Shown here: one piece after another, positions 54,548 through 64,000 of the stretch
How positions within the stretch are numbered: the first letter of the stretch is position 1
How the letters are laid out: each line of letters starts with the position of its first letter
DNA from: Arcobacter sp.
GTDB lineage: Bacteria; Campylobacterota; Campylobacteria; Campylobacterales; Arcobacteraceae
Direction of reading: 5' to 3'
Assembly (NCBI GenBank): GCA_003252105.1
Contig: QKDL01000010.1
Span: 19,105-83,104, forward strand
Length of the DNA stretch: 64,000 nt
Translations under genes and position numbers: made by a program
Notes under the pieces: model-generated
The model's database searches: none
What the model saw: the letters and a program-made list of their open reading frames with translations, nothing else
Told to the model about the DNA's origin: nothing

Positions 54548-55038
54548 ATTATCTTCAAGATGGTGGAGCACCAATTGCTCTTACTACAGTTGATAAACTT
54601 GTAAACTGGGGTAGGTCAAACTCTTTATGGCCTTTAACGTATGGATTAGCATGTTGTGCTATTGAGATGATGGCAACAGGTGCTTCAAGATATGACTTTG
54701 ATAGATTTGGAACTATATTTAGAGCAAGTCCAAGACAAGCAGATGTTATTGTAATAGCAGGAACTCTTACAAAAAAACACGCAGAGTTTATGAGAAGATT
54801 GTATGATCAAATGCCAGATCCTAAATGGGTTATCTCTATGGGTTCATGTGCAAATACAGGTGGGATGTTTAATACTTATGCAACAGTTCAAGGTGCAGAT
54901 AGAATTGTACCTGTGGATATCTATCTTCCAGGTTGTGCTCCAAGACCTGAGACTTTACAATATGCACTTATGATGTTACAAAAAAAGATTAGAAGAGAAT
55001 CAGTTTTTAGATCTATTAAGAAAAAAAGGTTAGTGTAA
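54529..55038 (+). CDS. nuoB: NADH-quinone oxidoreductase subunit B
   Basis: NuoB carries cluster N2, the last in the chain. The ligand motif is [17 protein letters not shown] (paired Cys), then the Cys in [10 protein letters not shown], and the Cys in LPGCAPRPE. The 169 residues are normal. It overlaps nuoA and, by one base, nuoC. Confidence 0.98.
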   Translation: MAQHKVNYLQDGGAPIALTTVDKLVNWGRSNSLWPLTYGLACCAIEMMATGASRYDFDRFGTIFRASPRQADVIVIAGTLTKKHAEFMRRLYDQMPDPKWVISMGSCANTGGMFNTYATVQGADRIVPVDIYLPGCAPRPETLQYALMMLQKKIRRESVFRSIKKKRLV

Positions 55039-55847
55039 TGAGAAAATATACACCTAAAAACGATGTACAAAAAAAATCTTATTTTAGTGACAGATTTTAT
55101 GTATCACCACAAACACCTAAAAGTGAACCAAGTAGTGATGAAATATATAGTGCTGATATGGAAAGTTTACAAAGCAATTTTATAATCTTAGATAGTTTTA
55201 TTGAGATTACTGAGCTAGTGATTTTTATAAATCCAGAAGATAATGTAAAGGTTCTAACATTTTTAAGGGATGAATTAGAATACGATATGTTGATGGAGTT
55301 ATCAGCAATAGACTACATAGCTGCTAGAGGTGGTTTTGAGATTTTTTATGAGATGCTTTCATTAACAAAAAGAAAAAGAATGAGAGTAAAAACTTTTATT
55401 AGACAAAAACAACCTATTGAATCTGTATATTCAGTATTTAAAATGGCAAACTGGGCTGAGCGTGAGATGTATGATATGTACGGAGTAAAAATCTTAAATC
55501 ACCCAAATATGAAAAGAATCATTATGCCTGATGACTGGTATGACCATCCATTAAGAAAGACGTATCCTCTTCAAGGTGACGAAGCTGCACAATGGTACGA
55601 AGTGGATAAAATCTTTGGTAAAGAAGCAAGAGATATTATTGGCCCTGAAAACAGAGATAGTGCAATGATTGATAGATACGATACAAAAAGATTCTCAAGA
55701 CTTGGACATGAGGTTGAATATGGTGTAGATATTACTGATGGAAAAGAGCCAGAACACACACCACTTGGATATCAAGAAGAGGGTGGAGTTCCTATTATCA
55801 AAAAGCTAAAAGAAGAAGAATCTATAATATTAGAGAAAAGAAGGTAG
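55038..55847 (+). CDS. nuoC: NADH-quinone oxidoreductase subunit C
   Basis: NuoC is the 30-kDa peripheral subunit. The conserved block [21 protein letters not shown], with the DMYGV and [14 protein letters not shown] segments, identifies it. The 269 residues include a C-terminal extension of about 60 residues with [20 protein letters not shown], longer than in E. coli-type split forms. It starts at the end of nuoB and lies 4 bases before nuoD. Confidence 0.95.
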   Translation: MRKYTPKNDVQKKSYFSDRFYVSPQTPKSEPSSDEIYSADMESLQSNFIILDSFIEITELVIFINPEDNVKVLTFLRDELEYDMLMELSAIDYIAARGGFEIFYEMLSLTKRKRMRVKTFIRQKQPIESVYSVFKMANWAEREMYDMYGVKILNHPNMKRIIMPDDWYDHPLRKTYPLQGDEAAQWYEVDKIFGKEARDIIGPENRDSAMIDRYDTKRFSRLGHEVEYGVDITDGKEPEHTPLGYQEEGGVPIIKKLKEEESIILEKRR

Positions 55848-55851
55848 GGCA

Positions 55852-57081
55852 ATGCAACAATCAGTAAATAGATTAAAACCTTTCTTTGAAAATATTCATT
55901 TTGAAAGAGAAGATAACACAATGATGGTTAACTTTGGTCCACAACACCCATCTGCCCATGGACAAATGAGACTGATGTTAGAACTTCAAGGTGAAGAGAT
56001 AGTAAAAGCTAGTCCTGGAGTTGGATACCTTCACAGAGGTATGGAAAAAATGGGTGAGAATATGATTTATAATGAATTTTTACCTACAACAGATAGAATG
56101 GATTATATCGCTTCAACTTCAAACAACTATGGATTTGCTTTAGCTGTTGAGAAACTTTTAGGTATAGAAGCTCCTAGACGAGCAGAGATTATTAGAACTA
56201 TGCTTTTAGAGATAAATAGAATCATTTCTCACCTTTTCTGGCTTGCTACTCACGCACTTGATGTTGGTGCAATGTCAGTTTTCCTTTATGCCTTTAGAGA
56301 AAGAGAATTTGCAATGGATCTTATTGAAGATTATTGTGGAGCAAGACTTACTCATAGTGCAGTTAGAATTGGAGGAGTTCCTTTAGATTTACCTACAACT
56401 TGGTGTGAACAATTAGAGGCATTTTTAAAAATCTTAGAGGAAGAGGTTACAAAATACGAAGGTCTTTTAACAGAAAATAGAATCTGGAGAATGAGACTTG
56501 AAAATGTAGGTGTAATTGATGAAAAACTTGCAAAATCTTGGGGATGTTCGGGAATCGTTCTAAGAGGTGCAGGTGTTAAATGGGATTTACGAAAAGAGAT
56601 GCCTTATGGACTTTATCCAGAGCTAGATTTTGATGTGCCAATAGCTAGTACAGGTGATAGTTATGGAAGATATAGATGTTATATGCAAGAGATGAGAGAA
56701 TCTGCAAAGATTTTAAGACAATTAATTCCTATGTATAAAAATAGTGAGTCTCAACTTATGGCTCATTCACCTGAATATATTTCATCAACAAAAGAGGATA
56801 TTTTAACTCAAAATTATTCTTTGATGCAACACTTTGTTTTAGTAACTCAAGGTATGAGACCACCAAAAGGTGAGATTTATGTAGCAACAGAATCTCCAAA
56901 AGGTGAGCTTGGGTATATGATAGTAAGTGATGGAAGCCCATATGCATATAAATTGAAATTAAGAGCACCATCTTTTTGGCATACAGGTATTTTGGAAGAT
57001 TTATTACCAGGACATCAATTAGCAGACGTAGTTACTATTATTGGTAACTTAAATGTTGTATTTGGTGAAATTGATAGATAG
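55852..57081 (+). CDS. nuoD: NADH-quinone oxidoreductase subunit D
   Basis: NuoD is the 49-kDa subunit lining the quinone cavity. The signature [17 protein letters not shown], the His-containing [12 protein letters not shown], and the late [24 protein letters not shown] are present. It has 409 residues and is not fused to NuoC. Confidence 0.98.
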   Translation: MQQSVNRLKPFFENIHFEREDNTMMVNFGPQHPSAHGQMRLMLELQGEEIVKASPGVGYLHRGMEKMGENMIYNEFLPTTDRMDYIASTSNNYGFALAVEKLLGIEAPRRAEIIRTMLLEINRIISHLFWLATHALDVGAMSVFLYAFREREFAMDLIEDYCGARLTHSAVRIGGVPLDLPTTWCEQLEAFLKILEEEVTKYEGLLTENRIWRMRLENVGVIDEKLAKSWGCSGIVLRGAGVKWDLRKEMPYGLYPELDFDVPIASTGDSYGRYRCYMQEMRESAKILRQLIPMYKNSESQLMAHSPEYISSTKEDILTQNYSLMQHFVLVTQGMRPPKGEIYVATESPKGELGYMIVSDGSPYAYKLKLRAPSFWHTGILEDLLPGHQLADVVTIIGNLNVVFGEIDR

Positions 57082-57090
57082 GAGTTATTT

Positions 57091-57399
57091 GTGAAAAGAT
57101 ATGATTTAAGACCATTAAAAGATAACTTCTATGACAGAATGTTAGAGCTAATGGATAAGGATATAGCAGAGGGTGAAAATGGAATCTTCCTTTTTGAAAT
57201 TGGAGATTTTTTACCTATTCAAAAAAGTGCAGATGTTATTTATGATGCTGGATATACTCTTATGAATTCACTTAAATACAACGAAGTTGATTGGACAATA
57301 GTTGTAAAAAAAGTAAAACCAGAGCCAAAACCAGTAGTTGAAGAGGAACCTGCAAAAAAAGTTATAGATGATGACGATGATGAGGATGATGACGAATAA
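57091..57399 (+). CDS. Small acidic-tailed protein at the NuoE position
   Basis: It is only 102 residues, against about 160-240 for a true NuoE, and has no Cys to bind the [2Fe-2S] cluster. The N-terminal part (YDLRPLKDNFYDRMLELMD, IFLFEIGDFLPIQ) matches the small protein found at this position in Campylobacterota complex I. The C terminus is a run of Asp/Glu preceded by a Pro/Lys linker. It cannot replace the NuoE electron role, and a structural or donor-docking role is inferred. Confidence 0.85.
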   Translation: MKRYDLRPLKDNFYDRMLELMDKDIAEGENGIFLFEIGDFLPIQKSADVIYDAGYTLMNSLKYNEVDWTIVVKKVKPEPKPVVEEEPAKKVIDDDDDEDDDE

Positions 57400-58208
57400 T
57401 GGGAAAAAAAGAGATAATCGCAAAAAGTGACTATATCATCACCTTTGGTTCTTTTTTAGCTAGTGACAATGAGATTATAAAAGATTCAATTATTCAAGCA
57501 ATTGCCAAAAATAGTGCAGAATTTATTTATATGCATCCAGTGGATAATGTCGATTTAAGAGTATATTATTCACAAATTATAAAATATGAAGTTGGAAGTG
57601 AAGAGGGTATTACAGCTTTACTTTTAGATACTTTTATAAAACATGCAAGTTCTGCCGTACAAGAGTATATTGATGATTTGGATATTGGATATATTTCAGC
57701 TGAAAGTAGTGCAGGTGAAGAAGAGTTTGAAGAGGCTTTAGAAAAACTTGAAGATAAAGAGGAAGCTGTTTTAATTGTTGGAAGAGATATAGTAAATCAT
57801 CCAAGAGTTGACAATATTATCAAAATGCTTTCTGTTTTAAATAAATACAGTAAATTAACTGTTTTAGCACTTGATGAAACTGTTCAAAGTGCAATACAAA
57901 AATGTGTTGAAGAGTTAGATGAAATTGAAGAGTTAGCTTCATATAATGGAACAGTTATTTATACTACATTTGAAAAAGAAAACGAAGGTAAACTAATAGG
58001 GAGTGAATCTTTTGCGAGAGTTGCAAAAGTTTCAAATAAAGACAAAGTATTTATAAATTTCAATAATGAAAAGATTAAAAAAGATTTTGTAATAGATAAA
58101 GATTTATATGGAATGGTTGCACTATGTGCACTAAATAGTGAAGATTCAACTAGTGTATCTCAAGGTTATAGATTTAAGCAAGTAAAGATTGAAAAGGTTG
58201 ATGAATAA
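57399..58208 (+). CDS. NuoF-position protein, apparent paralogue of the NuoG C-terminal domain
   Basis: It has no FMN or NADH motif and no iron-sulfur Cys motif of NuoF, so it is not a flavoprotein. Two blocks resemble NuoG downstream: DYIITFGSFLASDNEI and its following FIYMHPVD match DFVISVGSFLKSDLPH and LIYFHPVQD; VLIVGRDIVNHPRVDNI matches LVVGEDLITHPNSENL. A central acidic segment (GEEEFEEALEKLEDKEE) is also seen. In Campylobacterota the NuoE/NuoF genes are replaced by such proteins, linked to use of flavodoxin or ferredoxin as electron donor. The paralogy is my reading of the sequence. Confidence 0.85.
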   Translation: MGKKEIIAKSDYIITFGSFLASDNEIIKDSIIQAIAKNSAEFIYMHPVDNVDLRVYYSQIIKYEVGSEEGITALLLDTFIKHASSAVQEYIDDLDIGYISAESSAGEEEFEEALEKLEDKEEAVLIVGRDIVNHPRVDNIIKMLSVLNKYSKLTVLALDETVQSAIQKCVEELDEIEELASYNGTVIYTTFEKENEGKLIGSESFARVAKVSNKDKVFINFNNEKIKKDFVIDKDLYGMVALCALNSEDSTSVSQGYRFKQVKIEKVDE

Positions 58209-60679
58209 TGAGTGATTTAATTACATTAACAATAAATGGTAAGAGTATAGAAGCAAAAGAGGGTGAGACAATCTTAAATGTTGCTAGAGCAAATGAAATA
58301 TTTATTCCTGCAATTTGTTACTTAACTAGATGTTCTCCAACATTAGCATGTAGATTATGTTTAGTAGAAGCAGACGGAAAACAAGTATACTCTTGTAATG
58401 CAAAAGTAAAAGATGGAATGTCAGTTATTACAAATACTGAGAATATTCACAAAGAAAGAAGAGCTATTATGGAGGTTTATGATGTAAACCATCCATTACA
58501 ATGTGGAGTTTGTGACCAAAGTGGGGAGTGTGAACTTCAAAACTACTCTTTATATATGAAAGTGGATTCTCAAAGTTATACTATAAAAGATGTGGCTAGA
58601 CCAGCAACTAATTGGGGAGTTATGAAATACGACCCAGGTTTATGTATAGTTTGTGAAAAGTGTGTAACTGTGTGTAAAGATATGATTGGTTCAAATGCTT
58701 TAAGTACAGTAAAACGTGGTTCTGATGATATAAGTAAAGCATTAAAAGAGAGTATGCCAAAAGATGCATATGCAATGTGGAACAAACTAAATAAATCACT
58801 TATTGGATTTGATGCTGATTCTTGTACAGATTGTGGAGAGTGTATCTCTGTTTGTCCCGTGGGAGCACTTGTTAGTGCAGATTTTCAATATAAATCAAAT
58901 GCTTGGGAGCTTACAAGAATCCCAGCAGCAAACCCTCACTCATCAGATTGTGCATTTATCTATTATGAAACAAAACATGAATCTATAGACAATCCAAGTC
59001 CAAAAATCTATAGAGTTACAAATGAACATCACTATTCAACAGTAAATGGTGCAGCAAGATTTGGATATGACTTTGAAAATAAAGTTGCAGGAAAAGATGA
59101 AGAAAACTTTTCAAAAGCTGTAGAGGCTTTTAAAGAGGCAAAAGCTATAAGATTTAACTCATATATTACAAATGAAGAAGCTTTTATTTTACAAAAAATT
59201 GCTGATAAAACAGGAGCAAAACTTGTAAATAAAGATGCGTATCTTTTTAAGAAGTTTTTAGAAAATTATGCGTCAACTTCAGGACAATCTTTATACTCAG
59301 CTACACTAAAAGATGTTCACGATTCTGATTTTGTTATAAGTGTTGGTTCATTTTTAAAATCAGACTTACCACATGCAAGATATGCTGTAAATAATTCAGT
59401 TGTTATGAATAAAGGTTCTTTAATTTATTTCCACCCAGTTCAAGATCCAATTATGGAAAAAATTGGTAAAAAAGGTAAAACAACAGAGTTTGTTTATCAT
59501 AAGCCAATGGCTGAAGAGTCTATTTTATATCTAATCTTGGCATTGTTTGGAAAAGATTTGCCACAAGAGATTTTAGAGTATATAACTTCTCAAAAAGAGA
59601 TTAGAACTAAAACTATAACAGAAGTGGTAAAAGAAACCGTTGTAGAGACTGTAAAAGATGAAGAAACAGGTGAAGAAAAAGAGGTTAAAAAAGTAGTATC
59701 TAAAAAACAAGATAAAGAAGTAGAATTTACTTATTATAAATTTTTAGATGAGATTGGAAAAGATGAGAGTTTCTTAGATTTAATAGATTCATTTTTAGCT
59801 AAAAAAGATAGTTACTCATTGGTAGTTGGTGAAGATTTAATCACTCATCCAAATAGTGAAAACTTAGCAAAACTTTGTGGTCTAATAGATAGATTTACGC
59901 AATTTAAAGTAAATATTATCCCAACACAAACTAATACTTTAGGAGTTAGCCTAATCTGTGATGTGATTGATGATGCAGCAGGTGTTAGTGTGGGATACAA
60001 TGAAAAAGCAGATTTCCAAATCAGTGCTTTAGGCGATGGTGCTTTAGATATGCCAGCTTTAAATCAACAAGAGGGAACTTTTGTAAATATTGATAAAAGA
60101 GTTGTTCCTACAAATGCAGCCTTACCTTATAAAGGTTATGTGTTAAATGATATTGCAAATAAGGTTCTAGGAACTGATATTGAATATACAATTGAGTATA
60201 CACAAGAGTTACCAACTTCAAAAGGTTTTCAAGCAATAGAGTTTGATAGATTACAAAACCATTTTGGAAATGATAGAGTTGAATATAGAGGGTATGAAAT
60301 ATCATCTTTTGAAACAACAAAAAATATAAGTATAGAACAACAAGAGAAATCAAGCTTTGTATTAAGTGAAGAAGAGATTGTAATATATAAAGCAAATCCA
60401 ATAAATCAGTTTAATGAATTTACAGCAATAGCTCATGAGTTTGTAACTGATTTAGAATCTGGTTTTTTTGCTTCAAAAGAGTTGTTAGAAAAATATGAGT
60501 TAGCAAAAGGTGATAAGGTAGTTGTTTCTTCAAATAAAAAAGAGTTAGAACTTGAAGTTTTTGAAGATACTCAAATCGCCGGTAATATAGCTTATGTATC
60601 AACATTCCAAAAAGATTTAGATACAAAATCTTTATTTAGTGAATATAGATACTCTAAAGCAATAATTAAAAAGGTTTAA
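58208..60679 (+). CDS. nuoG: NADH-quinone oxidoreductase subunit G
   Basis: NuoG is the large iron-sulfur subunit. The N-terminal ferredoxin domain has CYLTRCSPTLACRLC for [2Fe-2S]. The next cluster motif is HPLQCGVCDQSGECE, then two [4Fe-4S] motifs CIVCEKCVTVC and CTDCGECISVCP. A molybdopterin-oxidoreductase-like domain follows without a visible active site. A Lys/Glu/Val-rich insert (about residues 470-512, with EETGEEKEVKKVV) interrupts it. The 823 residues fit the family. Confidence 0.96.
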   Translation: MSDLITLTINGKSIEAKEGETILNVARANEIFIPAICYLTRCSPTLACRLCLVEADGKQVYSCNAKVKDGMSVITNTENIHKERRAIMEVYDVNHPLQCGVCDQSGECELQNYSLYMKVDSQSYTIKDVARPATNWGVMKYDPGLCIVCEKCVTVCKDMIGSNALSTVKRGSDDISKALKESMPKDAYAMWNKLNKSLIGFDADSCTDCGECISVCPVGALVSADFQYKSNAWELTRIPAANPHSSDCAFIYYETKHESIDNPSPKIYRVTNEHHYSTVNGAARFGYDFENKVAGKDEENFSKAVEAFKEAKAIRFNSYITNEEAFILQKIADKTGAKLVNKDAYLFKKFLENYASTSGQSLYSATLKDVHDSDFVISVGSFLKSDLPHARYAVNNSVVMNKGSLIYFHPVQDPIMEKIGKKGKTTEFVYHKPMAEESILYLILALFGKDLPQEILEYITSQKEIRTKTITEVVKETVVETVKDEETGEEKEVKKVVSKKQDKEVEFTYYKFLDEIGKDESFLDLIDSFLAKKDSYSLVVGEDLITHPNSENLAKLCGLIDRFTQFKVNIIPTQTNTLGVSLICDVIDDAAGVSVGYNEKADFQISALGDGALDMPALNQQEGTFVNIDKRVVPTNAALPYKGYVLNDIANKVLGTDIEYTIEYTQELPTSKGFQAIEFDRLQNHFGNDRVEYRGYEISSFETTKNISIEQQEKSSFVLSEEEIVIYKANPINQFNEFTAIAHEFVTDLESGFFASKELLEKYELAKGDKVVVSSNKKELELEVFEDTQIAGNIAYVSTFQKDLDTKSLFSEYRYSKAIIKKV

Positions 60680-60681
60680 TC

Positions 60682-61674
60682 ATGGAGACAGGATTTATTA
60701 TTGAAACAATTGTAAAAGCAGTAGTAGTTTTAGCAGTATTTTCTGCACTAGCTGGTTTTACAACATACATAGAAAGAAAAGTTTTAGCCTTTATGCAAAG
60801 AAGACTTGGACCTATGAATGTTGGTCCTCATGGTGTTTTACAACTTGCAGCAGATGGTATAAAACTATTTACAAAAGAGGATTTTGTACCTCAAAATGCA
60901 GCTAAACCTGTGTTTATGATTGCACCAATTATTACAGCTGCAACAGCATTTATAGCTATGACAGCTGTTCCATTTTTCCCAGAGTTTGAACTATTTGGTT
61001 ATACAGTAAGACCAATTATTTCAGATGTGAATGTGGGGGTTTTATTTGTAATGGGTGTTGCTTCTGTTGGATTGTATGGACCATTATTAGCTGGTATGAG
61101 TAGTGCAAATAAATGGTCACTTCTTGGAGGTGCTAGAACTGCTATTCAACTTCTATCTTATGAGGTTGTATCAGGACTTGCGCTTTTAGCTCCACTTATG
61201 TTAGTTGGTTCTTTATCATTGATTGATATTAATAATTATCAAAGTGAAGGTGTATCTAGTTGGATTGTATGGACTCAACCATTAGCATTTATTTTATTTG
61301 TAATTGCTGGATTTGCTGAAACAAATAGAACACCATTTGACTTACTTGAACATGAAGCTGAGATTGTTGCAGGTTATGCAACGGAGTATTCAGGTATGAG
61401 ATGGGGTATGTTCTTTATTGGAGAGTATGCGAACCTTTTTACAATCTGTTTTTTAATCTCACTTATTTTCTTAGGTGGATTTAATGACTTATGGTTTATC
61501 CCTGGTGGTTTAGCAATTGTATTAAAAGTTATGTTTTTGATTTTCTTCTTTTTATGGACAAGAGCATCTTGGCCACATATTAGACCAGACCAATTGATGT
61601 GGTTATGTTGGAAAATCTTAATGCCATTGGCAGTGGTAAATATCCTTATCACTGGTTTTGTGATGATGTTTTAG
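60682..61674 (+). CDS. nuoH: NADH-quinone oxidoreductase subunit H
   Basis: NuoH is the membrane subunit at the quinone site. The family motifs are YIERKVLAFMQRRLGPMNVG, the loop GAIQL-like segment ARTAIQLLSYE, and AGFAETNRTPFDLLEHEAE. Eight hydrophobic helices are visible in 330 residues. It starts 2 bases after nuoG ends. Confidence 0.98.
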   Translation: METGFIIETIVKAVVVLAVFSALAGFTTYIERKVLAFMQRRLGPMNVGPHGVLQLAADGIKLFTKEDFVPQNAAKPVFMIAPIITAATAFIAMTAVPFFPEFELFGYTVRPIISDVNVGVLFVMGVASVGLYGPLLAGMSSANKWSLLGGARTAIQLLSYEVVSGLALLAPLMLVGSLSLIDINNYQSEGVSSWIVWTQPLAFILFVIAGFAETNRTPFDLLEHEAEIVAGYATEYSGMRWGMFFIGEYANLFTICFLISLIFLGGFNDLWFIPGGLAIVLKVMFLIFFFLWTRASWPHIRPDQLMWLCWKILMPLAVVNILITGFVMMF

Positions 61675-61680
61675 GAGGTA

Positions 61681-62307
61681 GTGATGAGTTTAGATAAACT
61701 AAAAGATAGAAACATCTCTGTTGGAGATTATATAAATATTTTAGAAGACAACTACCCTAAAACACCTTGGGAAGAGTTCAAACAAGTTGCAAGCAGATCT
61801 GTTAAACTTGAACTTTTTGGTGGTCTTAAAATAGTTTGGAAGATGATGACAGGAGCACTTTTTAAAGGTGAGATGCATACTGTTCAATATCCAGCAGAAA
61901 AACTACCTATTGGTCCTAGATATAGAGCAGTACACAAATTACTAGCCCTTTTAGAATCTGGTGAAAACAGATGTATTGGATGTGGACTTTGTGAAAAGAT
62001 TTGTATCGCTGATTGTATTAGAATGGATACAAAAATAGATGAAAACTCTAGAAAAGAGGTTTTAGAATACACAATCAATATGGGAAGATGTATTTTTTGT
62101 GGATATTGTGCTGAGGTTTGTCCAGAGCTTGCTATTGTTCATGGGCAAAGATATGAAAATGCTTCAGAACAAAGAGCACACTTCGTTTTAAAAGAGGATT
62201 TACTTACACCTCTTGACAAACTAAAAGAGCAAAAAGAGTATCCTGGTTTTGGTGCTGTATCTAGCGATGCAGATGAAAAAATCAAGAAAACTCCATTGTC
62301 GTACTAA
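61681..62307 (+). CDS. nuoI: NADH-quinone oxidoreductase subunit I
   Basis: This is a ferredoxin-like subunit with two [4Fe-4S] clusters: CIGCGLCEKICIADC and CIFCGYCAEVCPE. The motif PIGPRYRAVHKL is family-typical. The 208 residues include an N-terminal helix that lies on the membrane. It is 6 bases after nuoH. Either of two adjacent ATGs could be the start. Confidence 0.97.
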   Translation: MMSLDKLKDRNISVGDYINILEDNYPKTPWEEFKQVASRSVKLELFGGLKIVWKMMTGALFKGEMHTVQYPAEKLPIGPRYRAVHKLLALLESGENRCIGCGLCEKICIADCIRMDTKIDENSRKEVLEYTINMGRCIFCGYCAEVCPELAIVHGQRYENASEQRAHFVLKEDLLTPLDKLKEQKEYPGFGAVSSDADEKIKKTPLSY

Positions 62308-62316
62308 GGGGGAGAG

Positions 62317-62892
62317 ATGTTTGAAATAGTAGCTTTTTATCTATTTTCGTTTTTAACGATAGTGATGTTTTGTATCACTATTTTTACAAATAATTCACTA
62401 TATGCACTAAGTGCTTTAGCAGCTGGGATGATTTTCATATCTGCATTTTTCTTTTTATTGGATGCAGAGTTCCTAGGAGCTGTTCAAATAGTGGTTTATA
62501 CAGGTGCAGTTATGGCACTTTATGCCTTTGGTATGATGTTCTTTGATTCATTGTCAACAGTAAAAGAGAATATAAAAAATCCAAGATTAGTGTTTTTACT
62601 ATCAGGAGTTTCAGCTCTTATTATAGTGATTATTTTTATTGCTCCAATTGTTGGTGGAAATATGCAAATACAATCTCCAGTACATCCAGAGTGGGGTAAC
62701 TCACAAGATGTTGGTATTGTACTATTTACAAAATATTTAATCCCATTTGAGGTTGCTGCTGTAATGTTACTAGTAGCTATGATTGGGGGAATTATTTTAG
62801 CAGGGAAGAAAATGGATATATCATATTCAGAATTAACTGAAGAGCAAATTGATGAGCTTGAAGCATCAATGAGTGCAAAGGATGAGAAATGA
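62317..62892 (+). CDS. nuoJ: NADH-quinone oxidoreductase subunit J
   Basis: This membrane subunit has five helices. It shows the conserved pi-bulge region GAVQIVVYTGAVMALYAFG and the last helix PFEVAAVMLLVAMIGGIILA. The 191 residues are normal. It overlaps nuoK by 4 bases. Confidence 0.96.
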   Translation: MFEIVAFYLFSFLTIVMFCITIFTNNSLYALSALAAGMIFISAFFFLLDAEFLGAVQIVVYTGAVMALYAFGMMFFDSLSTVKENIKNPRLVFLLSGVSALIIVIIFIAPIVGGNMQIQSPVHPEWGNSQDVGIVLFTKYLIPFEVAAVMLLVAMIGGIILAGKKMDISYSELTEEQIDELEASMSAKDEK

Positions 62893-63188
62893 CTTTAAAC
62901 GCTTATTTAATTCTATCATCAGTTTTATTTGTAATAGGTATAACTGGAGTAATTAGAAGAAAGAACCTACTTATGCTTTTCTTCTCTACAGAGATTATGT
63001 TAAATGCTGTAAATATTGGCTTAGCAGCTGTATCTAAATTTTATGGAGATTTAACTGGTCAAATGTTTGCATTTTTTATTGTAGCGATTGCAGCAAGTGA
63101 GGTTGCTATTGGTCTTGGACTTTTAATTATGGTTTATAAGAAGAAAAAATCTATTGACCTTGATATTTTACAAAGTATGAAGGGGTAA
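62889..63188 (+). CDS. nuoK: NADH-quinone oxidoreductase subunit K
   Basis: The 99 residues have three membrane helices. Conserved acidic residues that take part in proton movement lie in FFSTEIMLNAVNIGL and VAIAASEVAIGLGLL. It overlaps nuoJ and is followed directly by nuoL. Confidence 0.97.
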   Translation: MTLNAYLILSSVLFVIGITGVIRRKNLLMLFFSTEIMLNAVNIGLAAVSKFYGDLTGQMFAFFIVAIAASEVAIGLGLLIMVYKKKKSIDLDILQSMKG

Positions 63189-63190
63189 TG

Positions 63191-64000
63191 ATGGAAAAAT
63201 ATTTATATATAGCTTTATTTGCTCCATTGTTAGGTTCTTTAATAGCAGCTTGTTTCTCAATGAGACCAAAGATGCTATTCACTGGGATTTTAACTTCAGC
63301 TTTATTGGCTGTGTCTATGATAGCTTCACTGAATCTATTACATTATGTGTATATAACAGAAGCAATAGTTCATGTGAAAATGTTAGATTGGATTAGTTTA
63401 GGAAATCTTCATATCCCTTTTGGTTTTGTAGTTGACCAAGTGAGTGTTACTATGATGGTTGTAGTAACTATTGTATCAACTATGGTACATATCCACTCTA
63501 TTGGGTATATGGATCATGATAAATCATTTAATAGATTTTTTGCTTGGTTATCAGCTTTCGTTTTTTCTATGATGATACTTGTAATGTCAGATAACTTTGC
63601 AGGGTTATTTATAGGTTGGGAAGGTGTTGGTCTTTGTTCTTGGGGATTAATTGGATTTTGGTATCACAAAGAGGATCAACCAAAAACATCAGATGTTTAT
63701 AAATCACCATTTTCAACACTATCACCATTTTCTTCAATCTCACCTAGTTTTGCGGCAAATGAAGCATTTATCACAAACAGAGTAGCAGACCTTGGGATGT
63801 TAGTTGGATTATTCTTAATCTACTGGAATCTTGGAAGTTTACAATATGATGAAGTATTTGCAAAAATTGGTTCTTTAGATTCTATTTTAGTAGTAGCAAT
63901 AGCAGCATTTTTATTTATTGGTGCTATGGGTAAATCAGCACAATTTCCATTTAACCAATGGTTAGCAAACGCTATGGAAGGACCTACTCCTGTATCTGCA
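63191..64000 (+). CDS. nuoL: NADH-quinone oxidoreductase subunit L (3' end outside window)
   Basis: NuoL is the distal antiporter-like proton-pumping subunit. The visible 270 residues contain the helices of the N-terminal half, with the Glu in FIGWEGVGLCSWGLIGFW and the Lys/Glu motif starting GAMGKSAQFPFNQWLANAMEGPTPVSA-like (last visible residues at the window end). Two ATGs overlap the nuoK stop; I chose 63191 because AGGGG lies 5 bases before it. The gene is cut by the window end. Confidence 0.95.
   Translation, partial: MEKYLYIALFAPLLGSLIAACFSMRPKMLFTGILTSALLAVSMIASLNLLHYVYITEAIVHVKMLDWISLGNLHIPFGFVVDQVSVTMMVVVTIVSTMVHIHSIGYMDHDKSFNRFFAWLSAFVFSMMILVMSDNFAGLFIGWEGVGLCSWGLIGFWYHKEDQPKTSDVYKSPFSTLSPFSSISPSFAANEAFITNRVADLGMLVGLFLIYWNLGSLQYDEVFAKIGSLDSILVVAIAAFLFIGAMGKSAQFPFNQWLANAMEGPTPVSA

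Noticed and set aside
1..64000. CRISPR arrays, tRNA or rRNA genes, IS elements, prophage
   Set aside because: I looked on both strands and saw no spaced repeat array, cloverleaf-like run, transposase or phage structural gene.

Overview
The window is AT-rich DNA with low-GC codon use, and its housekeeping genes point to a Campylobacterota (epsilonproteobacterial) bacterium, most likely of the Arcobacter group. The main clues are a complex I operon whose NuoE and NuoF positions hold small non-canonical proteins, the fabZ-lpxA-clpX-mreB-mreC gene order, a Pgp1/Csd4-type M14 peptidoglycan carboxypeptidase, a CcoG oxidase-assembly protein and sigma70 promoters of the extended -10 type (TGnTATAAT) without a clear -35 box. 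I saw no rRNA, tRNA, CRISPR array, IS element or prophage.

Region 1 (1-9.7 kb) is accessory. It holds the end of an unknown gene, a convergent XRE regulator, a tightly coupled set (PH/TerB-like protein with a glycine-rich membrane segment; a second protein of an unnamed family; a WYL-domain regulator), then an AAA ATPase plus subtilisin-like protease pair of the IetAS type under its own promoter, a broken gene and an unknown 211-residue protein. IetAS is a reported anti-phage and plasmid-stability system, so this looks like a defence island. The two large unknown proteins just upstream are the best candidates here for something undescribed.

Region 2 (9.8-23.3 kb) is core. It holds rpsU and, divergently, moaC, a DUF493 gene and an overlapping M15/M14 peptidase pair. 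A minus-strand run follows (LpxH-like phosphatase, patatin-like lipase, dnaE, surE, small HTH-like protein), then a GT4 glycosyltransferase, a DJ-1 protein, three tandem FlgO-like lipoproteins and a very small His/Tyr-rich lipoprotein.

Region 3 (23.3-36.3 kb, minus strand) carries recJ-pyrG, ccoG, an ADP-ribosylglycohydrolase gene and a Kef-type antiporter. A TetR-controlled module (FabF-like ketosynthase, TetR, histidine-phosphatase-like protein) has two matching palindromic operators, and mnmG follows.

Region 4 (36.5-54 kb) holds ribE, then the envelope operon queH-lpxB-fabZ-lpxA-clpX-mreB-mreC on the minus strand. After it come a lipoprotein, a type II NADH dehydrogenase-like protein, a haem-sensor GGDEF/EAL protein, nfo, a phosphatidylserine-decarboxylase-like protein, a membrane protein, an AEC transporter, and a membrane-anchored small protein paired with a large AAA ATPase.

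Region 5 (54.1-64 kb) is the nuoABCD-E'-F'-GHIJKL operon, cut by the window end inside nuoL. The protein at the NuoF position looks like a paralogue of the NuoG C-terminal domain rather than a flavoprotein, which fits a complex I that does not take electrons from NADH.
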